Position numbers and translations under genes: made by a program
From: Candidatus Glassiibacteriota bacterium
Lineage (GTDB): Bacteria; Gemmatimonadota; Glassbacteria; GWA2-58-10
DNA: 6,856 bases
Direction: 5' to 3'
Assembly: GCA_016934095.1 (NCBI GenBank)
Contig: JAFGTO010000515.1
Span: forward strand, 1-6,856
Part shown: positions 1-5,819 of the stretch, piece by piece
Layout: every line of letters starts with the position of its first letter
Numbering within the stretch: position 1 is the stretch's first letter
Notes under the pieces: model-generated
Database searches by the model: none
Seen by the model: the letters and a program-made list of their open reading frames with translations, nothing else
Told to the model about the DNA's origin: nothing

Positions 1-199
1 CCATCCAGGCTTAAATGGGATTCCTTTTAGCGGAGCGCTTGTATCCTGCCTCCGTAGCGGCCCTGTTTCTGCCCCGCAGCCGCCCCTCCAGCCAACGTTC
101 GGTTGCCAAACCTGCCCTTTATTCCATCATAACATTCTGAAAGGAATGAAATTATTACAACCACAAAAAGTTAAAACGAAAAAACTTATAACAACCGCT
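1..199. other. Intergenic flank downstream of the transporter gene
   Basis: No gene is supported here. Short frames on both strands are closed by stops: for example, the ATG pair read leftward at 125-130 reaches a TAA after one further codon. Bases 137-195 are A-rich on the plus strand, so RNA read leftward past the transporter stop would be U-rich. I see no strong GC stem before that U-rich stretch, so an intrinsic terminator for the leftward operon is possible but not shown. A small inverted repeat (AGCG-GAG-CGCT) sits at 29-39 and has no clear role. Confidence 0.5.
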
Positions 200-1423
200 C
201 TAAAGGCTGCCGGAGAGCCTGAGCACGGTGATCAGGGCCAGCACGCAGACAGCGATCAGGCCGAGGACCGCCAGGACGTTGACCCACCAGCGCGGCCGTG
301 TCCCCGCCATGACCTCCTTGTTGTTGGAGACCCAGAAAATCATGAAACAGGCCAGGGGCACGGTGATGACTGTCACCGCCTGGGCCACGATGATCACGGT
401 GACCGGCGAGACCGAGAACCTGCTGCTGAGCACCGCCACCGTGGTTCCGATCAGCATGATCACCGCGGCGATGATCTTGGCCGGCAGCGAGCCGATCCTG
501 TGGCCCAGGCCCAGCCCGTCCGAGAGCAGAGTGCCGCCGCAGATCGCATTGCCGAGGAAAGAGCTGAACGAGGCGCCCCAGAGTCCGAGGCAGAACAGCC
601 ACTTGGCGCTCCTGCCCAGCAGCGGCTCGAGCTGGACCGCCATGTCGCCGGCGTTTTTGACCTCGATCCCCCGGGTGGCCAGCACCGTCGCCGAGGTAAC
701 CAGCACCACCATCGAGATCAGGGTCAGGGCCGTGATCCCCACGGCGGAATCGCGCAGTCCCCGGCCGACCTGCGCAGGCCCCCATTCTTTCTCCTGCACC
801 AGGTAGCTCTGGAACAGGGCTCCGATCACCGAGAAGCTGGTGGCTACGATGGCAGCCACCTGGGTCAGGTATTTCCCGGGGAACAGGCCGGGGATGAGTC
901 CCCGGCCGACCTGCAGCGGGTCCGGCCCGGCCACCGCCAGGTTGCTGACGAAAGCCAGGATCATCAGCACCACCAGGGCCATCATCAGTTTTTCCAGGGC
1001 CTGGTAGAGGCTGCGGAAGACGAACATGAAAACCAGAGCCAGCACGGTGAACACGCAGGCCCAGAGCCAGATCGGGCCGCCGAGCACGGCGTTCATCGCC
1101 ATGCCCACCCCGATGTTGTTGCCGGACTGGAACCCGGCGCAGACAATGAAAGCGCAGACACCGATCAGCACGCTCAGCCAGCGGCCGTAGCGCCGGGCCA
1201 GCACGCCCAGGAAGCTCATGTCGCTGAAAGCGCCGAACTTGGCCGCCAGCATGGTGTAGGTCATCATGAAAGCGCCGGAGACCAGCACCAGCCACAGCAG
1301 CCGGGTGCCCATCACCGAGCCGTTGGCCGAGATCGCGCTGATCGATCCCGGGCCGAGCACCACCGCGGCCACGATCAGGCCGGGGCCCAGGCTGCTTAGT
1401 ATCCTCCTGACAACAGTCGGCAC
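200..1423 (-). CDS. NRAMP-superfamily transporter with non-canonical metal-site motifs
   Basis: A 407-residue polytopic inner-membrane protein, the usual length for bacterial NRAMP/MntH proteins, with about 11 hydrophobic segments. The start is GTG at 1421-1423, preceded by an AAAGGA Shine-Dalgarno sequence (about 1432-1437) with 7 bases of spacing; the stop is TAG at 200-202. The family marker is the TM1 region, SLGPGLIVAAVVLGPGS at residues 11-27. Canonical NRAMPs have DPGN in the unwound part of TM1, where Asp and Asn bind Mn2+/Fe2+; here the equivalent is GPGS (24-27). In TM6 the usual GA..MPH is GALFQSY (201-207), so the metal-binding Met and the following Pro-His are also absent. By family it should move a divalent metal or related substrate using an ion gradient, but the site changes make Mn/Fe transport uncertain. 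It lies 56 bases downstream of the DUF3467 gene on the same strand and is probably co-transcribed with it. Family is fairly sure; substrate is unknown. Confidence 0.85.
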   Translation of the reverse strand: MPTVVRRILSSLGPGLIVAAVVLGPGSISAISANGSVMGTRLLWLVLVSGAFMMTYTMLAAKFGAFSDMSFLGVLARRYGRWLSVLIGVCAFIVCAGFQSGNNIGVGMAMNAVLGGPIWLWACVFTVLALVFMFVFRSLYQALEKLMMALVVLMILAFVSNLAVAGPDPLQVGRGLIPGLFPGKYLTQVAAIVATSFSVIGALFQSYLVQEKEWGPAQVGRGLRDSAVGITALTLISMVVLVTSATVLATRGIEVKNAGDMAVQLEPLLGRSAKWLFCLGLWGASFSSFLGNAICGGTLLSDGLGLGHRIGSLPAKIIAAVIMLIGTTVAVLSSRFSVSPVTVIIVAQAVTVITVPLACFMIFWVSNNKEVMAGTRPRWWVNVLAVLGLIAVCVLALITVLRLSGSL

Positions 1424-1479
1424 GCTCGATTCCTTTCCCGTGGGTTGAGAATATATTCAGGCCGGTTTGGGCCGGCGGC

Positions 1480-1806
1480 TCAATGGATCTTGTCCTTGTC
1501 CTCGACTATCGGCTCCTCGAAATTCACCGAGCCGATCCCCTGCCCGTGCATCGGGATGGTGCCGTGCCCGGCTTCGTACCTGGAGATGTTTTCCCCGATC
1601 GCCCGGTAAAGGTTCTTGAAATTCTGGGGTGTCATTACGATACGCGCGTGGATCCGGGCTTTGGGCAGCCCGGGCATCAGGCGGGCGAAATCGATGATGA
1701 ACTCGCTGGCGCTGTGGGTGATCAGGGCCAGGTTCGCGTAGATACCCTCGGCCTCCTGCTCGCGCAGCTCCAGGTTGATGTTTTTCTGCTGCTTCTTTTC
1801 TGTCAT
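1480..1806 (-). CDS. DUF3467 family protein
   Basis: A 108-residue soluble protein with no signal peptide or membrane segment. It matches the DUF3467 family as I know it: an INLEL start, then EGIYANLALITHSASEFI (residues about 21-38), an MPG-PKARIHARIVMTP segment (about 44-60), and a region with NLYRAIGENISRYE (65-78). The start is ATG at 1804-1806 with a GGGGGA purine tract just upstream; the stop is TGA at 1480-1482. The family is common in Bacteroidota and related phyla and has no established biochemical role. The HSxSEFxxDF block is its most conserved part. Here it is the first gene of a leftward pair with the NRAMP-like transporter, which does not define its function. The C-terminal tail (about 85-108) is acidic and likely flexible. 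Confidence 0.85.
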   Translation of the reverse strand: MTEKKQQKNINLELREQEAEGIYANLALITHSASEFIIDFARLMPGLPKARIHARIVMTPQNFKNLYRAIGENISRYEAGHGTIPMHGQGIGSVNFEEPIVEDKDKIH

Positions 1807-1903
1807 GCTTTCCCCCGGGATGCGGAAAATGGACCATCCGGCCGGCCCCTGCGGAAATTAATGCCCCGGGACCGCCGGTCGTCCGGTGAAGTAATCGAAA
1901 CGA

Positions 1904-1932
1904 AAGATGGCTTCCGGTTTATAAAATGTCAA
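1904..1932 (-). promoter_or_regulatory. Candidate sigma70-type promoter for DUF3467-transporter genes
   Basis: Read on the minus strand there is an exact TTGACA (1927-1932), a 17-base spacer, and CATCTT (1904-1909) in the -10 position. The -10 matches TATAAT at only three of six bases, so the call rests mainly on the perfect -35. Transcription would start near 1897, giving a leader of about 90 bases before the DUF3467 ATG. Confidence 0.35.
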
Positions 1933-1957
1933 GTGTCCGCTGGTGCAAAACGGCAGC

Positions 1958-1984
1958 TTGAATTGACTTTAAACCTGCGATAAT
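1958..1984 (+). promoter_or_regulatory. Candidate extended -10 promoter for the secreted protein-protease pair
   Basis: TGC-GATAAT at 1976-1984 is a good extended -10 (TGn followed by five of six TATAAT bases). TTGAAT at 1958-1963 lies 15 bases upstream as a possible -35; an overlapping TTGACT (1963-1968) pairs instead with TATAAC (1984-1989) at 15 bases. Either would start transcription at about 1991-1997 and leave a leader of about 140 bases before the ATG at 2137. The same TGCGATAAT occurs upstream of the reverse transcriptase gene. Confidence 0.4.
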
Positions 1985-2028
1985 ATAACTTCAAGAGTGC
2001 CGTTGAAGAAAAGACTGTCAAAACAAGA

Positions 2029-2064
2029 GAAGATTCTCCCCGGGCTTGCTCGAGGGAAGTCTTC
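2029..2064 (+). other. Leader hairpin 1
   Basis: GAAGATT (2029-2035) can pair with AAGTCTTC (2057-2064) with one G-U pair, and CC/GG pairs extend it after a mismatch. It would form in the leader RNA of the rightward operon. There is no U-tract after it, so it does not look like a terminator. The role is unknown; it may be RNA stabilisation or chance. Confidence 0.3.
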
Positions 2065-2088
2065 AAACCTTTTCAGTACCAGAAGTCT

Positions 2089-2112
2089 CCCCCCTGCCAT
2101 CCGCAGGCGGGG
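2089..2112 (+). other. Leader hairpin 2, GC-rich
   Basis: CCCCCCTGC (2089-2097) pairs with GCAGG-C-GGGG (2103-2112) around a 5-base loop, giving nine GC-rich pairs with one bulged C at 2108. It ends 14 bases before the GGAGGA ribosome binding site (2127-2132) of the 189-residue secreted protein. That position could affect ribosome access or mRNA 5' stability. No U-tract follows, so it is not an ordinary intrinsic terminator. Confidence 0.4.
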
Positions 2113-2136
2113 CGAACCTGGAATACGGAGGATGAG

Positions 2137-2706
2137 ATGGCTTATAACATATTAAGGCAGCGGGCCGCGCTCTTGTGGACAGCGGCGGCCTGTATCATCT
2201 GGTCGGCCGTGCCGGCCCGGGCCGCGGTCCTGCGCTACCTGTCCCTGGATGACCAGTGCGACCAGGCGGAAGTGATCGTGGTGGCCACGGCGGGCGAGCG
2301 CTCGTCTTTCTGGTCGGAAAACGGAGGGAGGATTTACACGGACACGCCTTTCCAGGTCGAACAGGCGGTCAAGGGCGGTGTGTCCGGCACAGTTACTGTC
2401 CGCCAGCTCGGGGGGCAGGTGGGCGACGTGGCCCAGGCCGTGGCCGGCACCCCGGAGTTCGCGGCGGGCGAGCGCTACGTGCTGTTCCTGGAGGCCCGGC
2501 CGGATGGCAAATTCAGGGTGGTGGGGTTCAGCCAGGGCTGCTACCCGGTGGTCGAGGACGCCGGGGGCAAGGCCCGGGTCATGCCCAGCATGGCGGCGGC
2601 CAGCGGAGCGCACTTTATCGACAGGCCGCAGGGCGCGGCACGCTCCACTCAGAGCCTGGCGGAATTCCTGGCCCGCATACGCCTCCGGCTGGCGCAGGAG
2701 CGCTGA
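2137..2706 (+). CDS. Small secreted protein of unknown function, protease-linked
   Basis: A 189-residue exported protein. The start ATG (2137) has a strong GGAGGAT Shine-Dalgarno (2127-2133) four bases upstream. The N-terminus is a signal peptide: basic residues, a hydrophobic core at about 11-24, and probable signal peptidase I cleavage after PARA (residue 29). The mature part has CDQAEVIVVATA (41-52), GGRIYTDTPFQVEQAVKG (63-80), TVTVRQLGG (85-93), a GERYVLFLE segment (111-119) and GKFRVVGFSQGCYPV (124-138). This looks like a compact beta-barrel of about 100 residues with two cysteines (41, 135) that could form a disulfide. I know similar uncharacterised secreted proteins but no named function. 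It lies 82 bases upstream of the matrixin protease gene on the same strand, so the two are probably co-transcribed and exported together. The strand order (xxVIVxAxA, then xxVExxxKG, then GexYLxFL) is reminiscent of the OB-fold NTR/TIMP layout. An inhibitor or binding partner of the protease is therefore a hypothesis, not an assignment. Confidence 0.85.
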   Translation: MAYNILRQRAALLWTAAACIIWSAVPARAAVLRYLSLDDQCDQAEVIVVATAGERSSFWSENGGRIYTDTPFQVEQAVKGGVSGTVTVRQLGGQVGDVAQAVAGTPEFAAGERYVLFLEARPDGKFRVVGFSQGCYPVVEDAGGKARVMPSMAAASGAHFIDRPQGAARSTQSLAEFLARIRLRLAQER

Positions 2707-2788
2707 CCGGCAGAGACGATCTCAAGGATAATCACCCGGGACATGCAGCGCGGTCCCCTGGAAATCAACATAAAAAAGGTCGGGAGCG

Positions 2789-5569
2789 ATGAGGCTGAAA
2801 AACTTATTTGCCGCGGCAATCCCCCTTCTGCTCGCAGCGCAGGCCGGCCAGGCTTACGTGTACCGCTTCACCAGCGAGGGCACCCGCCAGCACTGGACAG
2901 CCATGCCGGTCAGTTTCGCGGTCAACCAGAGGGGCTCGGAGGATATCAGCAGCTTCACCGAGGTGGAAAATGCTTTCAAGGCCTGTTTCCAGGCCTGGGA
3001 CCAGGTAACCCTGGCCGAGATCAGTTTCAGCTACGCCGGTCCCACTGCTTCCGGCCAGGTAATGAACGATGCCACCAACCTGATGATCTTCGATACCTAT
3101 ACCGATGGTTTCATCCTCTCGGATGAAGTCGGCCCAACGGTCGTGGGCCTGGCTCACAGCACTTTCTACCCCTCGACCGGCGAGATCGTGGACGCGGACA
3201 TCATTTTCAACGACCACGAGTACAAGTTCACCACCACCAGCGAGACCGACCTGCCCAACAAGACGGTGAACCTGCTGGATGTGGCCTCCCACGAGATCGG
3301 GCACCTGCTGGGCCTGGACCATACTTTCATCGAGACCGGCACCATGTGGCCCTACGCCAAGCAGGGCCAGCGAGTCCTGAGCGAGGATGACAAGGTGGGG
3401 GCCAGGAGCCTTTACCCCAGCCCGGATTTCGCCCAGCGCACCAATAGCTTCAGCGGCACGGTCACCGATGAGAACGGCGACCCGCTCTGGGGCATCTTCG
3501 TCTCAGCCATCCTCCAGAGCAGCGGGGAGGAACAGGTCTCCGCGATCACCGGGCAGGACGGCACCTACCTGATCGAGGGGCTGGCCCAGGCCACCGGCTT
3601 CTACCTCAAGGCCCGCTCCGTGGACCTGGACCACCTGGGGCCGTACATCCAGCAAGGCGGCAGCTACGAGACTTTCATCCCCCAGTATTACAGCAACACC
3701 TCGCGCCTCGAGAACGCCCAGGCCGTGGTCTCGGGCACGGTGAGCCAGGGGCTGGACTTCCAGCTCAGCCTCGCCACTATCCTGGCCCGCTACGACCGCG
3801 ACATCCAGAACCCCTCCTACGTAGTCCTTTACACCCAGAACACCAGTACCAGCCAGTACCTGGCGGTGAATTTCCCGGCCAGCTCCCTGCCTGAGAGCTT
3901 CCAGGTCTTCGGCATGACTTTCTACAACAACGACGAGAACATGGCCTGGCCCCGGATCATGCTGACTTCCGGCACTGCGAGCAAGCCCGACATGGATAAC
4001 ATCCTGCGTGTGCAAGAGAACTATTTCGGCAAAGAGCTCGACATGAGCACCGTGGAGTGGGAGATGTACCAGGCCACCAATGCCCGGGACCTCTGGGTGG
4101 TTTTCCAGATGCCCAACAAGGCCTTCGTCAACGTGGGGGACGGGCCGGGGATTATCTCCGAGAGCTCGGGCAGCCAGTACAAGGCCCTCTACTGGTCGGT
4201 GGACGGGGGCAAGACTTTCACCGCCTACCCGAATGCCGCTTACGACCTGGTGCTCTACCTGACAGTGGGCCTGCTCGACGACGCCCCGGTGCTCGAGCCG
4301 CAGCTCCAACTGGCTGTCCAGTCGCTCGCTTTCGGGGTCGCCAAGGTGGGGGCGGCAAGCCTTCTGCCCGTGCCGCTGACCAACCTGGGGGGCGCAGTGC
4401 TCGAGCTCTCCGGGATCTATTCCAGCAAGCCCACCTTCTTCGGTGTATCCGCCACCAGTATCACTGTACCGGCCGGGGGAGCTGATACCCTGAAAGTGAA
4501 TTTCACCCCGAAAGGTGCTGTCCAGTATACCGGGATTGTCAGCATGGCGACCAACGACCCGGCCATGGGTACGGTCAATATCTCGGTGGCAGGCACCGGC
4601 GCCTACCCTGCGGCCTCGGTGGCAGTGCAGTCGCTGGACTTCGGTGAGCTGGAGGCGCAGCAAACCGCCACTAACGGGTTGGTGGTGCGCAACACCGGCC
4701 AGGTCAGCCTGGTGTTGAGCCAGGTAACGGCCGGGCCGGCGCCTTTCTCCGCAGCGGTGTCCGGATTGGAGATCGCCGCCGGGGACTCGGCCGCGCTGCA
4801 GGTTACTTTCGCGCCCACCGGGGAGGGCCCTTTCAGCGGCAGCCTGACTTTCACCACGGATGACCCCAACCACGCCCAGTTCGAGGTGGCCCTCAGCGGG
4901 ACCGGCTTGCCCGGCGAGACAGCGGTGGGCTGCGATTTCAACGGCGACGGCAGGATAACCATCTCCGACGTGATCGCCCTGCTGATTTTCCAGAAGGACC
5001 ACCCCGGCGACCTGGGGTCGGACTTCAACGGGGACGGCAAGGTAACCATCTCGGATGCTATCTCCATGCTGCTGGCCATCCGGGACGGCACCTGCCCGGA
5101 TGCCGCGCAGGCCCTGCTCTCCGGCGACAGCCCTGAGGACGAGGCGCCTCTGTTTACCAGGCTGAGCGCCGGGCAGGTGGCCTACCTGGAGCAGGCCGCC
5201 CGCCTGCTGGACCTGACCGAGCAGGAGCAGGCCGCCTGGCAGGCTGCACTCTATGGCGCCGTTGCCGGGTCCTCATTGCCAGAGGCCTATTCCCTGGCCC
5301 AGAACTACCCGAACCCGTTCAACCCCGCCACGGTGATAGCCTACGCCGTGCCCGGGAGCGCTGCTGCAGCGCGGGTCGCGCTCAGGGTCTACGACATCCG
5401 CGGGGCCCTGGTGCGGGTCCTGGCGGATAGGGTCCGCGAGCCGGGGAGCTATACTGTGTTCTGGGATGGCACGGATGAGAGCGGCCGCAGGGTGCCCAGC
5501 GGGGTCTACCTCTACCGCCTGCAGGCCGGCGAGACCATTCTCACCAGGAAAATGGTGGTGTTGAATTGA
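2789..5569 (+). CDS. Secreted multidomain matrixin-type metalloprotease with dockerin and sorting domain
   Basis: A 926-residue exported zinc endopeptidase of the M10 (matrixin) type. The start ATG at 2789 follows GGGAG (2782-2786), and a signal peptide ends at about AQAGQA (residue 22). The catalytic domain (about 23-212) has the full zinc motif HEIGHLLGLDH: His168, His172 and His178 are ligands and Glu169 is the catalytic base. A TMWP segment (185-188) fits as the Met-turn. There is no obvious long propeptide with a cysteine switch. Next come a carboxypeptidase-regulatory-like beta-sandwich (about 219-330, starting FSGTVTDENGDPLWG), an unassigned beta-rich region (331-500), two choice-of-anchor-D/ASH-like Ig domains (505-603 and 611-705), a two-repeat dockerin (716-764), a linker (about 770-830), and a C-terminal FlgD-like/T9SS-type A-like domain (836-926). 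The last has NYPNPFNP (839-846), a WDG motif (892-894) and SGVYLYRL (904-911). By family it degrades extracellular protein and is surface-retained or released through its C-terminal signal. It probably shares a transcript with the upstream secreted protein. Protease class is near certain; substrate is unknown. Confidence 0.95.
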   Translation: MRLKNLFAAAIPLLLAAQAGQAYVYRFTSEGTRQHWTAMPVSFAVNQRGSEDISSFTEVENAFKACFQAWDQVTLAEISFSYAGPTASGQVMNDATNLMIFDTYTDGFILSDEVGPTVVGLAHSTFYPSTGEIVDADIIFNDHEYKFTTTSETDLPNKTVNLLDVASHEIGHLLGLDHTFIETGTMWPYAKQGQRVLSEDDKVGARSLYPSPDFAQRTNSFSGTVTDENGDPLWGIFVSAILQSSGEEQVSAITGQDGTYLIEGLAQATGFYLKARSVDLDHLGPYIQQGGSYETFIPQYYSNTSRLENAQAVVSGTVSQGLDFQLSLATILARYDRDIQNPSYVVLYTQNTSTSQYLAVNFPASSLPESFQVFGMTFYNNDENMAWPRIMLTSGTASKPDMDNILRVQENYFGKELDMSTVEWEMYQATNARDLWVVFQMPNKAFVNVGDGPGIISESSGSQYKALYWSVDGGKTFTAYPNAAYDLVLYLTVGLLDDAPVLEPQLQLAVQSLAFGVAKVGAASLLPVPLTNLGGAVLELSGIYSSKPTFFGVSATSITVPAGGADTLKVNFTPKGAVQYTGIVSMATNDPAMGTVNISVAGTGAYPAASVAVQSLDFGELEAQQTATNGLVVRNTGQVSLVLSQVTAGPAPFSAAVSGLEIAAGDSAALQVTFAPTGEGPFSGSLTFTTDDPNHAQFEVALSGTGLPGETAVGCDFNGDGRITISDVIALLIFQKDHPGDLGSDFNGDGKVTISDAISMLLAIRDGTCPDAAQALLSGDSPEDEAPLFTRLSAGQVAYLEQAARLLDLTEQEQAAWQAALYGAVAGSSLPEAYSLAQNYPNPFNPATVIAYAVPGSAAAARVALRVYDIRGALVRVLADRVREPGSYTVFWDGTDESGRRVPSGVYLYRLQAGETILTRKMVVLN
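4301..4903 (+). repeat. Tandem choice-of-anchor-D / ASH-like Ig domains within the protease
   Basis: Two copies of about 95 residues each (residues 505-603 and 611-705) share the pattern VQSL-FG (510-516 and 613-619), then NLGG or NTGQ, then a VTFAP/VNFTP strand. Each ends with T(N/D)DP followed by a (S/A)GTG close. They are diverged protein-level repeats, not recent DNA duplications. In other proteins such domains act as spacers or binding modules that present a catalytic domain. Confidence 0.75.
4934..5080 (+). repeat. Dockerin-type paired calcium-binding repeats within the protease
   Basis: Two EF-hand-like loops, DFNGDGRITISD (residues 716-727) and DFNGDGKVTISD (745-756), are spaced 29 residues apart. 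Each is followed by a hydrophobic helix (VIALLIF and AISMLLAI). Asp, Asn and Asp at positions 1, 3 and 5 and Asp at position 12 fit calcium binding. This is the dockerin type I layout, which in cellulosome systems docks onto cohesin domains. No cohesin is present in this window. The two copies are also clearly similar at DNA level (about 4934-4969 and 5021-5056). Confidence 0.85.
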
Positions 5570-5579
5570 GGGGGGGGGG
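5570..5579 (+). other. Ten-G homopolymer at the composition boundary
   Basis: Ten consecutive G begin at the base right after the protease TGA stop (5567-5569). To the left the DNA is GC-rich; to the right it falls to 28% G+C over the next 240 bases. The run could be the scar or target of an insertion, a slippage-prone tract, or a sequencing or assembly artefact. No intrinsic terminator is visible between the stop codon and this run. Confidence 0.6.
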
Positions 5580-5718
5580 TGAGAGATTTTTATCAATACT
5601 GCAAGTGAAATTTGATGCCGATTGAAACCAAGTATAGGCTGTCTATAAAAGATAACAAAATGTTGTATGGTATTTAATTGATTAGTTTGGATAATTTTAT
5701 ATGAGGATATTTTATATT

Positions 5719-5727
5719 TGCGATAAT
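5719..5727 (+). promoter_or_regulatory. Candidate extended -10 promoter for the reverse transcriptase gene
   Basis: TGC-GATAAT matches an extended -10 element (TGn plus five of six TATAAT bases). No good -35 is seen 15-18 bases upstream, which is tolerated for extended -10 promoters. Transcription would start near 5734, giving a leader of about 86 bases. AT-rich DNA yields such matches by chance, so confidence is limited. Confidence 0.3.
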
Positions 5728-5750
5728 TTAAGGGGGAAACAATATTTAAT

Positions 5751-5780
5751 AAAAACAAGCTCAATACCTGAATTGTTTTT
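5751..5780. repeat. Small A/T inverted repeat before the RT gene
   Basis: AAAAACAA (5751-5758) and TTGTTTTT (5773-5780) are perfect 8-base inverted repeats around a 14-base loop. AAACAAT at 5737-5743 can also pair with ATTGTTT at 5772-5778, so two alternative folds compete for the same right arm. The T run makes it slightly terminator-like, but the stem has almost no GC. It lies between the candidate promoter and the ribosome binding site and could be a weak regulatory fold or chance. Confidence 0.3.
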
Positions 5781-5819
5781 TAAAAGGATAGATAACGCTC
5801 TTGGAGGCAGTTCAGATTA

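Larger units (their letters stand above)
1807..2136. other. Divergent intergenic region with promoters and structured leader
   Basis: These 330 bases separate the leftward DUF3467-transporter pair from the rightward secreted-protein and protease pair. The middle (about 1895-2035) is clearly more AT-rich than the genes on either side, as expected for a promoter region. It holds a consensus TTGACA -35 reading leftward (1927-1932), a candidate extended -10 reading rightward (1976-1984), and two hairpins at 2029-2064 and 2089-2112. A 40-codon open frame at 1861-1983 has no ribosome binding site and overlaps the promoter signals, so I do not call it. Confidence 0.6.
5580..5819. other. AT-rich leader region upstream of the reverse transcriptase
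   Basis: About 240 bases with no supported gene on either strand. The G+C (68 of 240 at 5581-5820) is far below the flanking protease gene. It contains a candidate extended -10 promoter (5719-5727) and small inverted repeats: TATAG/CTATA at 5633-5647 and AAAAACAA/TTGTTTTT at 5751-5780. Some reverse transcriptase defence systems (retrons, DRT2, DRT9) carry a non-coding RNA at the RT locus, so one could lie here, but I see no convincing extended stem that proves it. Confidence 0.45.

Noticed and set aside
146..1399. A 417-codon open frame on the plus strand opposite the transporter
   Set aside because: Its translation is a low-complexity mix of H, D, Q, E, R, G and A, typical of antisense reading of GC-rich genes. 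The minus-strand frame encodes a clear membrane transporter with a good ribosome binding site.
1456..1479. A GCCGG/CCGGC inverted repeat between the DUF3467 and transporter genes as a terminator
   Set aside because: The stem has only five pairs and no U-tract follows on the minus strand, so it does not support separating the two genes into different transcripts.
1861..1983. A 40-codon plus-strand frame in the divergent intergenic region
   Set aside because: It has no ribosome binding site, overlaps the candidate promoter elements on both strands, and has no recognisable motif.
3503..5002. A 499-codon minus-strand open frame inside the protease gene
   Set aside because: It is antisense to a gene with clear M10, ASH and dockerin motifs, has no recognisable domain and shows biased antisense composition.
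5273..5764. A 163-codon minus-strand frame crossing the composition boundary
   Set aside because: Its first part comes from low-complexity AT-rich DNA and the rest is antisense to the protease sorting domain. A real gene spanning the junction of two such different DNAs is unlikely, and no motif is seen.
5737..5781. The A/T inverted repeats before the RT as an intrinsic terminator of the protease gene
   Set aside because: The stems are almost pure A/T and lie about 170-210 bases after the protease stop, downstream of a candidate RT promoter. A GC-rich stem is missing.
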